A stretch of DNA of 64,000 nt from positions 15,825,638 to 15,889,637 of the forward strand of contig OZ059900.1 in assembly GCA_964057225.1 (NCBI GenBank), in the 5' to 3' direction. A program made the position numbers and the translations under genes. Under the pieces are notes generated by a model. That model saw nothing but the letters and a program-made list of their open reading frames with translations, had not been told where the DNA came from and did no database searches. Below, in pieces: positions 52,049 to 64,000 of the stretch (position 1 is its first letter; each line of letters starts with the position of its first letter). Source of the DNA: Auanema rhodensis (lineage: Eukaryota; Nematoda; Chromadorea; Rhabditida; Rhabditidae).

Positions 52049-55000
52049 CAGGGGTTAGAAAATTAAGGAAATTAGCATAATCTGAGGGCACGCCCTTTAT
52101 GGCTAATATTGATTAAATCGATTTTTGTTCATATGAGTCGTCAAATGCAACGAATTTCAGCGTGTTACATACTAAAATGAAACATTTTACATGCTGAACA
52201 CTATAAAAATACAAAAACACAGTATTTCCCATGAGAAATATTTTATTATGCTGGAAAACCAGTTTTTGGAAATTTCGCTGTAAACAAGGTTTTGACTTAC
52301 GATTTCATGTGTTCAAACTCATGCAATGTCAATGAAATCTAGCTCGAAATTGTTCCTACAACGTCTAGTTCCACTTTCACGACAAAAAAACAGGGGTTAG
52401 AAAATTAAGGAAATTAGCATATTCTGAGGGCACGCCCTTTATGGCTAATATTGATTAAATCGATTTTTGTTCATATGAGTCGTCAAATGAAACGAATTTC
52501 AGCGTGTTACATACTAAAATGAAGCATTTTACATGCTGAACACTAGAAAAATACAAAAACACAGTATTTCCCATGAGAAATATTTTATTATGCTGGAAAA
52601 CCAGTTTTTGGAAATTTCGCTGTAAACAAGGTTTTGACTTACGATTTCATGTGTTCAAACTCATGCAATGTCAATGAAACCTAGCTCAAAATTGTTCCTA
52701 CAACGTCTAGTTCCACTTTCACGACAACAAAACAGGGGTTAGAAAATTAAGGAAATTAGCATATTCTGAGGGCACGCCCCTTATGGCTAATATTGATTAA
52801 ATCGATTTTTGTTCATATGAGTCGTCAAATGCAACGAATTTCAGCGTGTTACATACTAAAATGAAGCATTTCACATGCTGAACACTAGAAAAATACAAAA
52901 ACACAGTATTTCCTATGAGAAATATTTTATTATGCTGGAAAACCAGTTTTTGGAAATTTCGCTGTAAACAAGGTTTTGACTTACGATTTCATGTGTTCAA
53001 ACTCATGCAATGTCAATGAAACCTAGCTCAAAATTGTTCCTACAACGTCTAGTTCCACTTTCACGACAAAAAAACAGGGGTTAGAAAATTAAGGAAATTA
53101 GCATATTCTGAGGGCACGCCTCTTATGGCTAATATTGATTAAATCGATTTTTGTTCATATGAGTCGTCAAATGCAACGAATTTCAGCGTGTTACATACTA
53201 AAATGAAGCATTTTACATGCTGAACACTATAAAAATACAAAAACACAGTATTTCCCATGAGAAATATTTTATTATGCTGGAAAACCAGTTTTTGGAAATT
53301 TCGCTGTAAACAAGGTTTTGACTTACGATTTCATGTGTTCAAACTCATGCAATGTCAATGAAACCTAGCTCAAAATTGTTCCTACAACGTCTAGTTCCAC
53401 TTTCACGACAACAAAACAGGGGTTAGAAAATTAAGGAAATTAGCATATTCTGAGGGCACGCCCCTTATGGCTAATATTGATTAAATCGATTTTTGTTCAT
53501 ATGAGTCGTCAAATGCAACGAATTTCAGCGTGTTACATACTAAAATGAAGCATTTCACATGCTGAACACTAGAAAAATACAAAAACACAGTATTTCCCAT
53601 GAGAAATATTTTATTATGCTGGAAAACCAGTTTTTGGAAATTTCGCTGTAAACAAGGTTTTGACTTACGATTTCATGTGTTCAAACTCATGCAATGTCAA
53701 TGAAACCTAGCTCAAAATTGTTGGTACAACGTCTAGTTCCACTTTCACGACAAAAAAACAGGGGTTAGAAAATTGAGGAAATTAGCATAATCTGAGGGCA
53801 CGCCCCTTATGGCTAATATTGATTAAATCGATTTTTGTTCATATGAGTCGTCAAATGCAATTAATTTCAGCGTGTCACATACTAAAATGAAGCATTTTAC
53901 ATGCTGAACACTAAAAAAATACAAAAACACAGTATTTCCCATGAGAAATATTTTATTATGCTGGAAAACGAGTTTTTGGAAATTTCGCTGTAAACAAGGT
54001 TTTGACTTACGATTTCATGTGTTCAAACTCATGCAATGTCAATGAAATCTAGCTCAAAATTGTTCCTACAACGTCTAGTTCCACTTTCACGACAAAAAAA
54101 CAGGGGTTAGAAAATTAAGGAAATTAGCAGATTCTGAGGGCACGCCCTTTATGGCTTATATTGATTAAATCGATTTTTGTTCATATGAGTCGTCAAATGC
54201 AACGAATTTCAGCGTGTTACATACTAAAATGAAACATTTTACATGCTGAACACTATAAAAATACAAAAACACAGTATTTCCCATGAGAAATATTTTATTA
54301 TGCTGGAAAACCAGTTTTTGGAAATTTCGCTGTAAACAAGGTTTTGACTTACGATTTCATGTGTTCAAACTCATGCAATGTCAATGAAACCTAGCTCAAA
54401 ATTGTTCCTACAACGTCTAGTTCCACTTTCACGACAACAAAACAGGGGTTAGAAAATTAAGGAAATTAGCATAATCTGAGGGCACGCCCCTTATGGCTAA
54501 TATTGATTAAATCGATTTTTGTTCATATGAGTCGTCAAATGCAATTAATTTCAGCGTGTCACATACTAAAATGAAGCATTTTACATGCTGAACACTAAAA
54601 AAATACAAAAACACAGTATTTCCCATGAGAAATATTTTATTATGCTGGAAAACGAGTTTTTGGAAATTTCGCTGTAAACAAGGTTTTGACTTACGATTTC
54701 ATGTGTTCAAACTCATGCAATGTCAATGAAATCTAGCTCGAAATTGTTCCTACAACGTCTAGTTCCACTTTCACGACAAAAAAACAGGGGTTAGAAAATT
54801 AAGGAAATTAGCAGATTCTGAGGGCACGCCCTTTATGGCTTATATTGATTAAATCGATTTTTGTTCATATGAGTCGTCAAATGCAACGAATTTCAGCGTG
54901 TTACATACTAAAATGAAGCATTTTACATGCTGAACACTAGAAAAATACAAAAACACAGTATTTCCCATGAGAAATATTTTATTATGCTGGAAAACCAGTT

Positions 55001-57178
55001 TTTGGAAATTTCGCTGTAAACAAGGTTTTGACTTACGATTTCATGTGTTCAAACTCATGCAATGTCAATGAAACCTAGCTCAAAATTGTTCGTACAACGT
55101 CTAGTTCCACTTTCACGACAAAAAAACAGGGGTTAGAAAATTAAGGAAATTAGCATATTCTGAGGGCACGCCCCTTATGGCTAATATTGATTAAATCGAT
55201 TTTTGTTCATATGAGTCGTCAAATGCAACGAATTTCAGCGTGTTACATACTAAAATGAAGCATTTTACATGCTGAACACTAAAAAAATACAAAAACACAG
55301 TATTTCCCATGAGAAATATTTTATTATGCTGGAAAACGAGTTTTTGGAAATTTCGCTGTAAACAAGGTTTTGACTTACGATTTCATGTGTTCAAACTCAT
55401 GCAATGTCAATGAAACCTAGCTCAAAATTGTTCCTACAACGTCTAGTTCCACTTTCACGACAAAAAAACAGGGGTTAGAAAATTAAGGAAATTAGCATAT
55501 TCTGAGGGCACGCCCTTTATGGCTAATATTGATTAAATCGATTTTTGTTCATATGAGTCGTCAAATGCAACGAATTTCAGCGTGTTACATACTAAAATGA
55601 AACATTTTACATGCTGAACACTATAAAAATACAAAAACACAGTATTTCCCATGAGAAATATTTTATTATGCTGGAAAACGAGTTTTTGGAAATTTCGCTG
55701 TAAACAAGGTTTTGACTTACGATTTCATGTGTTCAAACTCATGCAATGTCAATGAAACCTAGCTCAAAATTGTTCCTACAACGTCTAGTTCCACTTTCAC
55801 GACAACAAAACAGGGGTTAGAAAATTAAGGAAATTAGCATATTCTGAGGGCACGCCCCTTATGGCTAATATTGATTAAATCGATTTTTGTTCATATGAGT
55901 CGTCAAATGCAACGAATTTCAGCGTGTTACATACTAAAATGAAGCATTTCACATGCTGAACACTAGAAAAATACAAAAACACAGTATTTCCCATGAGAAA
56001 TATTTTATTATGCTGGAAAACCAGTTTTTGGAAATTTCGCTGTAAACAAGGTTTTGACTTACGATTTCATGTGTTCAAACTCATGCAATGTCAATGAAAC
56101 CTAGCTCAAAATTGTTCCTACAACGTCTAGTTCCACTTTCACGACAACAAAACAGGGGTTAGAAAATTAAGGAAATTAGCATATTCTGAGGGCACGCCCC
56201 TTATGGCTAATATTGATTAAATCGATTTTTGTTCATATGAGTCGTCAAATGCAACGAATTTCAGCGTGTTACATACTAAAATGAAACATTTTACATGCTG
56301 AACACTATAAAAATACAAAAACACAGTATTTCCCATGAGAAATATTTTATTATGCTGGAAAACGAGTTTTTGGAAATTTCGCTGTAAACAAGGTTTTGAC
56401 TTACGATTTCATGTGTTCAAACTCATGCAATGTCAATGAAACCTAGCTCAAAATTGTTCCTACAACGTCTAGTTCCACTTTCACGACAAAAAAACAGGGG
56501 TTAGAAAATTAAGGAAATTAGCATATTCTGAGGGCACGCCCCTTATGGCTAATATTGATTAAATCGATTTTTGTTCATATGAGTCGTCAAATGAAACGAA
56601 TTTCAGCGTGTTACATACTAAAATGAAGCATTTTACATGCTGAACACTAGAAAAATACAAAAACACAGTATTTCCCATGAGAAATATTTTATTATGCTGG
56701 AAAACCAGTTTTTGGAAATTTCGCTGTAAACAAGGTTTTGACTTACGATTTCATGTGTTCAAACTCATGCAATGTCAATGAAACCTAGCTCAAAATTGTT
56801 CCTACAACGTCTAGTTCCACTTTCACGACAACAAAACAGGGGTTAGAAAATTAAGGAAATTAGCATATTCTGAGGGCACGCCCCTTATGGCTAATATTGA
56901 TTAAATCGATTTTTGTTCATATGAGTCGTCAAATGCAACGAATTTCAGCGTGTTACATACTAAAATGAAGCATTTCACATGCTGAACACTAGAAAAATAC
57001 AAAAACACAGTATTTCCCATGAGAAATATTTTATTATGCTGGAAAACCAGTTTTTGGAAATTTCGCTGTAAACAAGGTTTTGACTTACGATTTCATGTGT
57101 TCAAACTCATGCAATGTCAATGAAACCTAGCTCAAAATTGTTCCTACAACGTCTAGTTCCACTTTCACGACAACAAAA

Positions 57179-59230
57179 CAGGGGTTAGAAAATTAAGGAA
57201 ATTAGCATATTCTGAGGGCACGCCCCTTATGGCTAATATTGATTAAATCGATTTTTGTTCATATGAGTCGTCAAATGCAACGAATTTCAGCGTGTTACAT
57301 ACTAAAATGAAGCATTTCACATGCTGAACACTAGAAAAATACAAAAACACAGTATTTCCTATGAGAAATATTTTATTATGCTGGAAAACCAGTTTTTGGA
57401 AATTTCGCTGTAAACAAGGTTTTGACTTACGATTTCATGTGTTCAAACTCATGCAATGTCAATGAAACCTAGCTCAAAATTGTTCCTACAACGTCTAGTT
57501 CCACTTTCACGACAAAAAAACAGGGGTTAGAAAATTAAGGAAATTAGCATATTCTGAGGGCACGCCTCTTATGGCTAATATTGATTAAATCGATTTTTGT
57601 TCATATGAGTCGTCAAATGCAACGAATTTCAGCGTGTTACATACTAAAATGAAGCATTTTACATGCTGAACACTATAAAAATACAAAAACACAGTATTTC
57701 CCATGAGAAATATTTTATTATGCTGGAAAACCAGTTTTTGGAAATTTCGCTGTAAACAAGGTTTTGACTTACGATTTCATGTGTTCAAACTCATGCAATG
57801 TCAATGAAACCTAGCTCAAAATTGTTCCTACAACGTCTAGTTCCACTTTCACGACAACAAAACAGGGGTTAGAAAATTAAGGAAATTAGCATATTCTGAG
57901 GGCACGCCCCTTATGGCTAATATTGATTAAATCGATTTTTGTTCATATGAGTCGTCAAATGCAACGAATTTCAGCGTGTTACATACTAAAATGAAGCATT
58001 TCACATGCTGAACACTAGAAAAATACAAAAACACAGTATTTCCCATGAGAAATATTTTATTATGCTGGAAAACCAGTTTTTGGAAATTTCGCTGTAAACA
58101 AGGTTTTGACTTACGATTTCATGTGTTCAAACTCATGCAATGTCAATGAAACCTAGCTCAAAATTGTTCCTACAACGTCTAGTTCCACTTTCACGACAAC
58201 AAAACAGGGGTTAGAAAATTAAGGAAATTAGCATATTCTGAGGGCACGCCCCTTATGGCTAATATTGATTAAATCGATTTTTGTTCATATGAGTCGTCAA
58301 ATGCAACGAATTTCAGCGTGTTACATACTAAAATGAAGCATTTCACATGCTGAACACTAGAAAAATACAAAAACACAGTATTTCCTATGAGAAATATTTT
58401 ATTATGCTGGAAAACCAGTTTTTGGAAATTTCGCTGTAAACAAGGTTTTGACTTACGATTTCATGTGTTCAAACTCATGCAATGTCAATGAAACCTAGCT
58501 CAAAATTGTTCCTACAACGTCTAGTTCCACTTTCACGACAAAAAAACAGGGGTTAGAAAATTAAGGAAATTAGCATATTCTGAGGGCACGCCTCTTATGG
58601 CTAATATTGATTAAATCGATTTTTGTTCATATGAGTCGTCAAATGCAACGAATTTCAGCGTGTTACATACTAAAATGAAGCATTTTACATGCTGAACACT
58701 ATAAAAATACAAAAACACAGTATTTCCCATGAGAAATATTTTATTATGCTGGAAAACCAGTTTTTGGAAATTTCGCTGTAAACAAGGTTTTGACTTACGA
58801 TTTCATGTGTTCAAACTCATGCAATGTCAATGAAACCTAGCTCAAAATTGTTCCTACAACGTCTAGTTCCACTTTCACGACAACAAAACAGGGGTTAGAA
58901 AATTAAGGAAATTAGCATATTCTGAGGGCACGCCCCTTATGGCTAATATTGATTAAATCGATTTTTGTTCATATGAGTCGTCAAATGCAACGAATTTCAG
59001 CGTGTTACATACTAAAATGAAGCATTTCACATGCTGAACACTAGAAAAATACAAAAACACAGTATTTCCCATGAGAAATATTTTATTATGCTGGAAAACC
59101 AGTTTTTGGAAATTTCGCTGTAAACAAGGTTTTGACTTACGATTTCATGTGTTCAAACTCATGCAATGTCAATGAAACCTAGCTCAAAATTGTTGGTACA
59201 ACGTCTAGTTCCACTTTCACGACAAAAAAA
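57179..59230. repeat. Trimer tandem duplication, 2 x 1026 bp
   Basis: 57179 (TTTCCTATGAG), 57521 (GCCTCTTATGG, ACTATAAAA) and 57863 (TTTCACATG) are repeated at 58205, 58547 and 58889. The last members differ at the right end: 57863 ends TTCCTAC with GACAAC, 58889 ends TTGGTAC. The unit starting at 60599 has this trimer only once, so the extra copy explains part of the length difference between units. Confidence 0.87.
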
Positions 59231-62200
59231 CAGGGGTTAGAAAATTGAGGAAATTAGCATAATCTGAGGGCACGCCCCTTATGGCTAATATTGATTAAAT
59301 CGATTTTTGTTCATATGAGTCGTCAAATGCAATTAATTTCAGCGTGTCACATACTAAAATGAAGCATTTTACATGCTGAACACTAAAAAAATACAAAAAC
59401 ACAGTATTTCCCATGAGAAATATTTTATTATGCTGGAAAACGAGTTTTTGGAAATTTCGCTGTAAACAAGGTTTTGACTTACGATTTCATGTGTTCAAAC
59501 TCATGCAATGTCAATGAAATCTAGCTCGAAATTGTTCCTACAACGTCTAGTTCCACTTTCACGACAAAAAAACAGGGGTTAGAAAATTAAGGAAATTAGC
59601 AGATTCTGAGGGCACGCCCTTTATGGCTTATATTGATTAAATCGATTTTTGTTCATATGAGTCGTCAAATGCAACGAATTTCAGCGTGTTACATACTAAA
59701 ATGAAACATTTTACATGCTGAACACTATAAAAATACAAAAACACAGTATTTCCCATGAGAAATATTTTATTATGCTGGAAAACCAGTTTTTGGAAATTTC
59801 GCTGTAAACAAGGTTTTGACTTACGATTTCATGTGTTCAAACTAATGCAATGTCAATGAAACCTAGCTCAAAATTGTTCGTACAACGTCTAGTTCCACTT
59901 TCACGACAAAAAAACAGGGGTTAGAAAATTAAGGAAATTAGCATATTCTGAGGGCACGCCCCTTATGGCTAATATTGATTAAATCGATTTTTGTTCATAT
60001 GAGTCGTCAAATGCAACGAATTTCAGCGTGTTACATACTAAAATGAAGCATTTTACATGCTGAACACTAAAAAAATACAAAAACACAGTATTTCCCATGA
60101 GAAATATTTTATTATGCTGGAAAACGAGTTTTTGGAAATTTCGCTGTAAACAAGGTTTTGACTTACGATTTCATGTGTTCAAACTCATGCAATGTCAATG
60201 AAACCTAGCTCAAAATTGTTCCTACAACGTCTAGTTCCACTTTCACGACAAAAAAACAGGGGTTAGAAAATTAAGGAAATTAGCATATTCTGAGGGCACG
60301 CCCTTTATGGCTAATATTGATTAAATCGATTTTTGTTCATATGAGTCGTCAAATGCAACGAATTTCAGCGTGTTACATACTAAAATGAAACATTTTACAT
60401 GCTGAACACTATAAAAATACAAAAACACAGTATTTCCCATGAGAAATATTTTATTATGCTGGAAAACGAGTTTTTGGAAATTTCGCTGTAAACAAGGTTT
60501 TGACTTACGATTTCATGTGTTCAAACTCATGCAATGTCAATGAAACCTAGCTCAAAATTGTTCCTACAACGTCTAGTTCCACTTTCACGACAAAAAAACA
60601 GGGGTTAGAAAATTAAGGAAATTAGCATATTCTGAGGGCACGCCCCTTATGGCTAATATTGATTAAATCGATTTTTGTTCATATGAGTCGTCAAATGAAA
60701 CGAATTTCAGCGTGTTACATACTAAAATGAAGCATTTTACATGCTGAACACTAGAAAAATACAAAAACACAGTATTTCCCATGAGAAATATTTTATTATG
60801 CTGGAAAACCAGTTTTTGGAAATTTCGCTGTAAACAAGGTTTTGACTTACGATTTCATGTGTTCAAACTCATGCAATGTCAATGAAACCTAGCTCAAAAT
60901 TGTTCCTACAACGTCTAGTTCCACTTTCACGACAACAAAACAGGGGTTAGAAAATTAAGGAAATTAGCATATTCTGAGGGCACGCCCCTTATGGCTAATA
61001 TTGATTAAATCGATTTTTGTTCATATGAGTCGTCAAATGCAACGAATTTCAGCGTGTTACATACTAAAATGAAGCATTTCACATGCTGAACACTAGAAAA
61101 ATACAAAAACACAGTATTTCCCATGAGAAATATTTTATTATGCTGGAAAACCAGTTTTTGGAAATTTCGCTGTAAACAAGGTTTTGACTTACGATTTCAT
61201 GTGTTCAAACTCATGCAATGTCAATGAAACCTAGCTCAAAATTGTTCCTACAACGTCTAGTTCCACTTTCACGACAACAAAACAGGGGTTAGAAAATTAA
61301 GGAAATTAGCATATTCTGAGGGCACGCCCCTTATGGCTAATATTGATTAAATCGATTTTTGTTCATATGAGTCGTCAAATGCAACGAATTTCAGCGTGTT
61401 ACATACTAAAATGAAGCATTTCACATGCTGAACACTAGAAAAATACAAAAACACAGTATTTCCTATGAGAAATATTTTATTATGCTGGAAAACCAGTTTT
61501 TGGAAATTTCGCTGTAAACAAGGTTTTGACTTACGATTTCATGTGTTCAAACTCATGCAATGTCAATGAAACCTAGCTCAAAATTGTTCCTACAACGTCT
61601 AGTTCCACTTTCACGACAAAAAAACAGGGGTTAGAAAATTAAGGAAATTAGCATATTCTGAGGGCACGCCTCTTATGGCTAATATTGATTAAATCGATTT
61701 TTGTTCATATGAGTCGTCAAATGCAACGAATTTCAGCGTGTTACATACTAAAATGAAGCATTTTACATGCTGAACACTATAAAAATACAAAAACACAGTA
61801 TTTCCCATGAGAAATATTTTATTATGCTGGAAAACCAGTTTTTGGAAATTTCGCTGTAAACAAGGTTTTGACTTACGATTTCATGTGTTCAAACTCATGC
61901 AATGTCAATGAAACCTAGCTCAAAATTGTTCCTACAACGTCTAGTTCCACTTTCACGACAACAAAACAGGGGTTAGAAAATTAAGGAAATTAGCATATTC
62001 TGAGGGCACGCCCCTTATGGCTAATATTGATTAAATCGATTTTTGTTCATATGAGTCGTCAAATGCAACGAATTTCAGCGTGTTACATACTAAAATGAAG
62101 CATTTCACATGCTGAACACTAGAAAAATACAAAAACACAGTATTTCCCATGAGAAATATTTTATTATGCTGGAAAACCAGTTTTTGGAAATTTCGCTGTA

Positions 62201-64000
62201 AACAAGGTTTTGACTTACGATTTCATGTGTTCAAACTCATGCAATGTCAATGAAACCTAGCTCAAAATTGTTGGTACAACGTCTAGTTCCACTTTCACGA
62301 CAAAAAAACAGGGGTTAGAAAATTGAGGAAATTAGCATAATCTGAGGGCACGCCCCTTATGGCTAATATTGATTAAATCGATTTTTGTTCATATGAGTCG
62401 TCAAATGCAATTAATTTCAGCGTGTCACATACTAAAATGAAGCATTTTACATGCTGAACACTAAAAAAATACAAAAACACAGTATTTCCCATGAGAAATA
62501 TTTTATTATGCTGGAAAACGAGTTTTTGGAAATTTCGCTGTAAACAAGGTTTTGACTTACGATTTCATGTGTTCAAACTCATGCAATGTCAATGAAACCT
62601 AGCTCAAAATTGTTCCTACAACGTCTAGTTCCACTTTCACGACAAAAAAACAGGGGTTAGAAAATTAAGGAAATTAGCATATTCTGAGGGCACGCCCTTT
62701 ATGGCTAATATTGATTAAATCGATTTTTGTTCATATGAGTCGTCAAATGCAACGAATTTCAGCGTGTTACATACTAAAATGAAACATTTTACATGCTGAA
62801 CACTATAAAAATACAAAAACACAGTATTTCCCATGAGAAATATTTTATTATGCTGGAAAACCAGTTTTTGGAAATTTCGCTGTAAACAAGGTTTTGACTT
62901 ACGATTTCATGTGTTCAAACTCATGCAATGTCAATGAAACCTAGCTCAAAATTGTTCCTACAACGTCTAGTTCCACTTTCACGACAAAAAAACAGGGGTT
63001 AGAAAATTAAGGAAATTAGCATATTCTGAGGGCACGCCCCTTATGGCTAATATTGATTAAATCGATTTTTGTTCATATGAGTCGTCAAATGCAACGAATT
63101 TCAGCGTGTTACATACTAAAATGAAGCATTTTACATGCTGAACACTAGAAAAATACAAAAACACAGTATTTCCCATGAGAAATATTTTATTATGCTGGAA
63201 AACCAGTTTTTGGAAATTTCGCTGTAAACAAGGTTTTGACTTACGATTTCATGTGTTCAAACTCATGCAATGTCAATGAAACCTAGCTCAAAATTGTTCC
63301 TACAACGTCTAGTTCCACTTTCACGACAACAAAACAGGGGTTAGAAAATTAAGGAAATTAGCATATTCTGAGGGCACGCCCCTTATGGCTTATATTGATT
63401 AAATCGATTTTTGTTCATATGAGTCGTCAAATGCAACGAATTTCAGCGTGTTACATACTAAAATGAAACATTTTACATGCTGAACACTATAAAAATACAA
63501 AAACACAGTATTTCCCATGAGAAATATTTTATTATGCTGGAAAACCAGTTTTTGGAAATTTCGCTGTAAACAAGGTTTTGACTTACGATTTCATGTGTTC
63601 AAACTAATGCAATGTCAATGAAACCTAGCTCAAAATTGTTCGTACAACGTCTAGTTCCACTTTCACGACAAAAAAACAGGGGTTAGAAAATTAAGGAAAT
63701 TAGCATATTCTGAGGGCACGCCCCTTATGGCTAATATTGATTAAATCGATTTTTGTTCATATGAGTCGTCAAATGCAACGAATTTCAGCGTGTTACATAC
63801 TAAAATGAAGCATTTTACATGCTGAACACTAAAAAAATACAAAAACACAGTATTTCCCATGAGAAATATTTTATTATGCTGGAAAACGAGTTTTTGGAAA
63901 TTTCGCTGTAAACAAGGTTTTGACTTACGATTTCATGTGTTCAAACTCATGCAATGTCAATGAAACCTAGCTCAAAATTGTTCCTACAACGTCTAGTTCC

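Larger units (their letters stand above)
1..64000. repeat. Satellite DNA array, 342-bp monomer, 187 monomer starts, all head to tail
   Basis: The word CAGGGGTTAG (offset 1 of the monomer as numbered here) recurs every 340-342 bp from position 9 to 63677, with one copy altered to CAGTGGTTAG (41380). All copies lie in the same orientation and no unrelated sequence interrupts them. The first 8 bases are the end of a preceding monomer and the last monomer is cut by the window edge, so the array continues on both sides. One counted monomer has 115 G+C in 342 (about 34%). Variation is mostly at shared diagnostic sites: offsets 28-33, 45-50, 134-135, 140, 156, 308, 320 and the A-run at 336-342. Large satellite arrays of this kind are known from eukaryotic centromeric and heterochromatic regions; the family and species are not recognised. 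No stretch of the window holds anything else. Confidence 0.98.
48971..64000. repeat. Right-hand zone of 9- to 12-monomer units, every monomer 342 bp
   Basis: From 48971 to the window edge all complete monomers are 342 bp. The CAAATGAAACG monomer marks unit starts at 49313, 52391, 56495 and 60599, spaced 3078, 4104 and 4104 bp (9, 12 and 12 monomers). The usual order after it is TTTCACATG with GACAAC, then TTTCCTATGAG, then GCCTCTTATGG with ACTATAAAA, then TTGGTAC or TTCGTAC, then GAAAATTGAGG with GCAATTAATTTC and AACGAG, then GCAGATTCTG or CCCTTTATGG with GAAACATTTT. Units differ in how many internal dimers and trimers they hold. The last unit runs off the window. Confidence 0.87.

Noticed and set aside
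1-64000. CRISPR array
   Set aside because: Repeats are directly joined with no unique spacers, the period is 342 bp, and no cas gene is present.
1-64000. Assignment to a named satellite family or species
   Set aside because: Period and AT content fit many plant and animal satellites, and I recognise no published consensus; a name would be a guess.
1-64000. tRNA, rRNA, viral or transposon-derived genes
   Set aside because: Every base is accounted for by satellite monomers; no conserved gene motifs, terminal repeats or target-site duplications were seen.

Overview
The whole 64 kb window is one uninterrupted array of a single AT-rich satellite repeat. I find no protein-coding gene, RNA gene, transposon, CRISPR array or unique flanking DNA. 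Counting from the conserved word CAGGGGTTAG there are 187 monomer starts (first at 9, last at 63677), all in the same orientation. The standard monomer is 342 bp and about 34% GC by hand count of one copy; normal copies are 340-342 bp. Two odd monomers of 369 and 413 bp are fusions of two neighbours. Such an array is typical of eukaryotic centromeric, pericentromeric or other constitutive heterochromatin. I do not recognise the satellite family and cannot name the taxon; the sequence alone does not separate insect, plant or other eukaryote.

The informative layer is higher-order structure. Monomers carry linked diagnostic variants, so multi-monomer units and their copies can be followed from left to right: a tail fragment (1-691); a trimer array of four ~1023-bp units (692-4785); two adjacent copies of a 22-monomer, 7518-bp unit with no difference at any variant site I compared (4786-12303 and 12304-19821), each holding a nested 6-mer plus 5-mer duplication; a 6-monomer, 2078-bp block with a fused 369-bp monomer (19822-21899), partly copied at 21900-22925; two copies of a 9-monomer, 3076-bp unit (22584-25659 and 25660-28735); a 12-monomer, 4099-bp unit with a nested 4-mer duplication (28736-32834), whose first four monomers recur at 32835-34201; a 10-monomer block (34885-38643) copied again at 42747-46235, where two monomers have fused into one of 413 bp; and a right-hand zone (about 48971-64000) of 9- to 12-monomer units in which every monomer is exactly 342 bp.

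The nesting of dimer, trimer, 4-, 6-, 9-, 12- and 22-mer duplications is what repeated unequal exchange or amplification in register would leave behind. The two fused monomers record rarer out-of-register deletions with about 2 bp of junction homology. Each monomer also carries a motif matching 7 of the 9 core positions of the CENP-B box (8 of 9 in two copies), a 10-bp perfect palindrome and a short hairpin. These are sequence observations; any centromeric role is inference.
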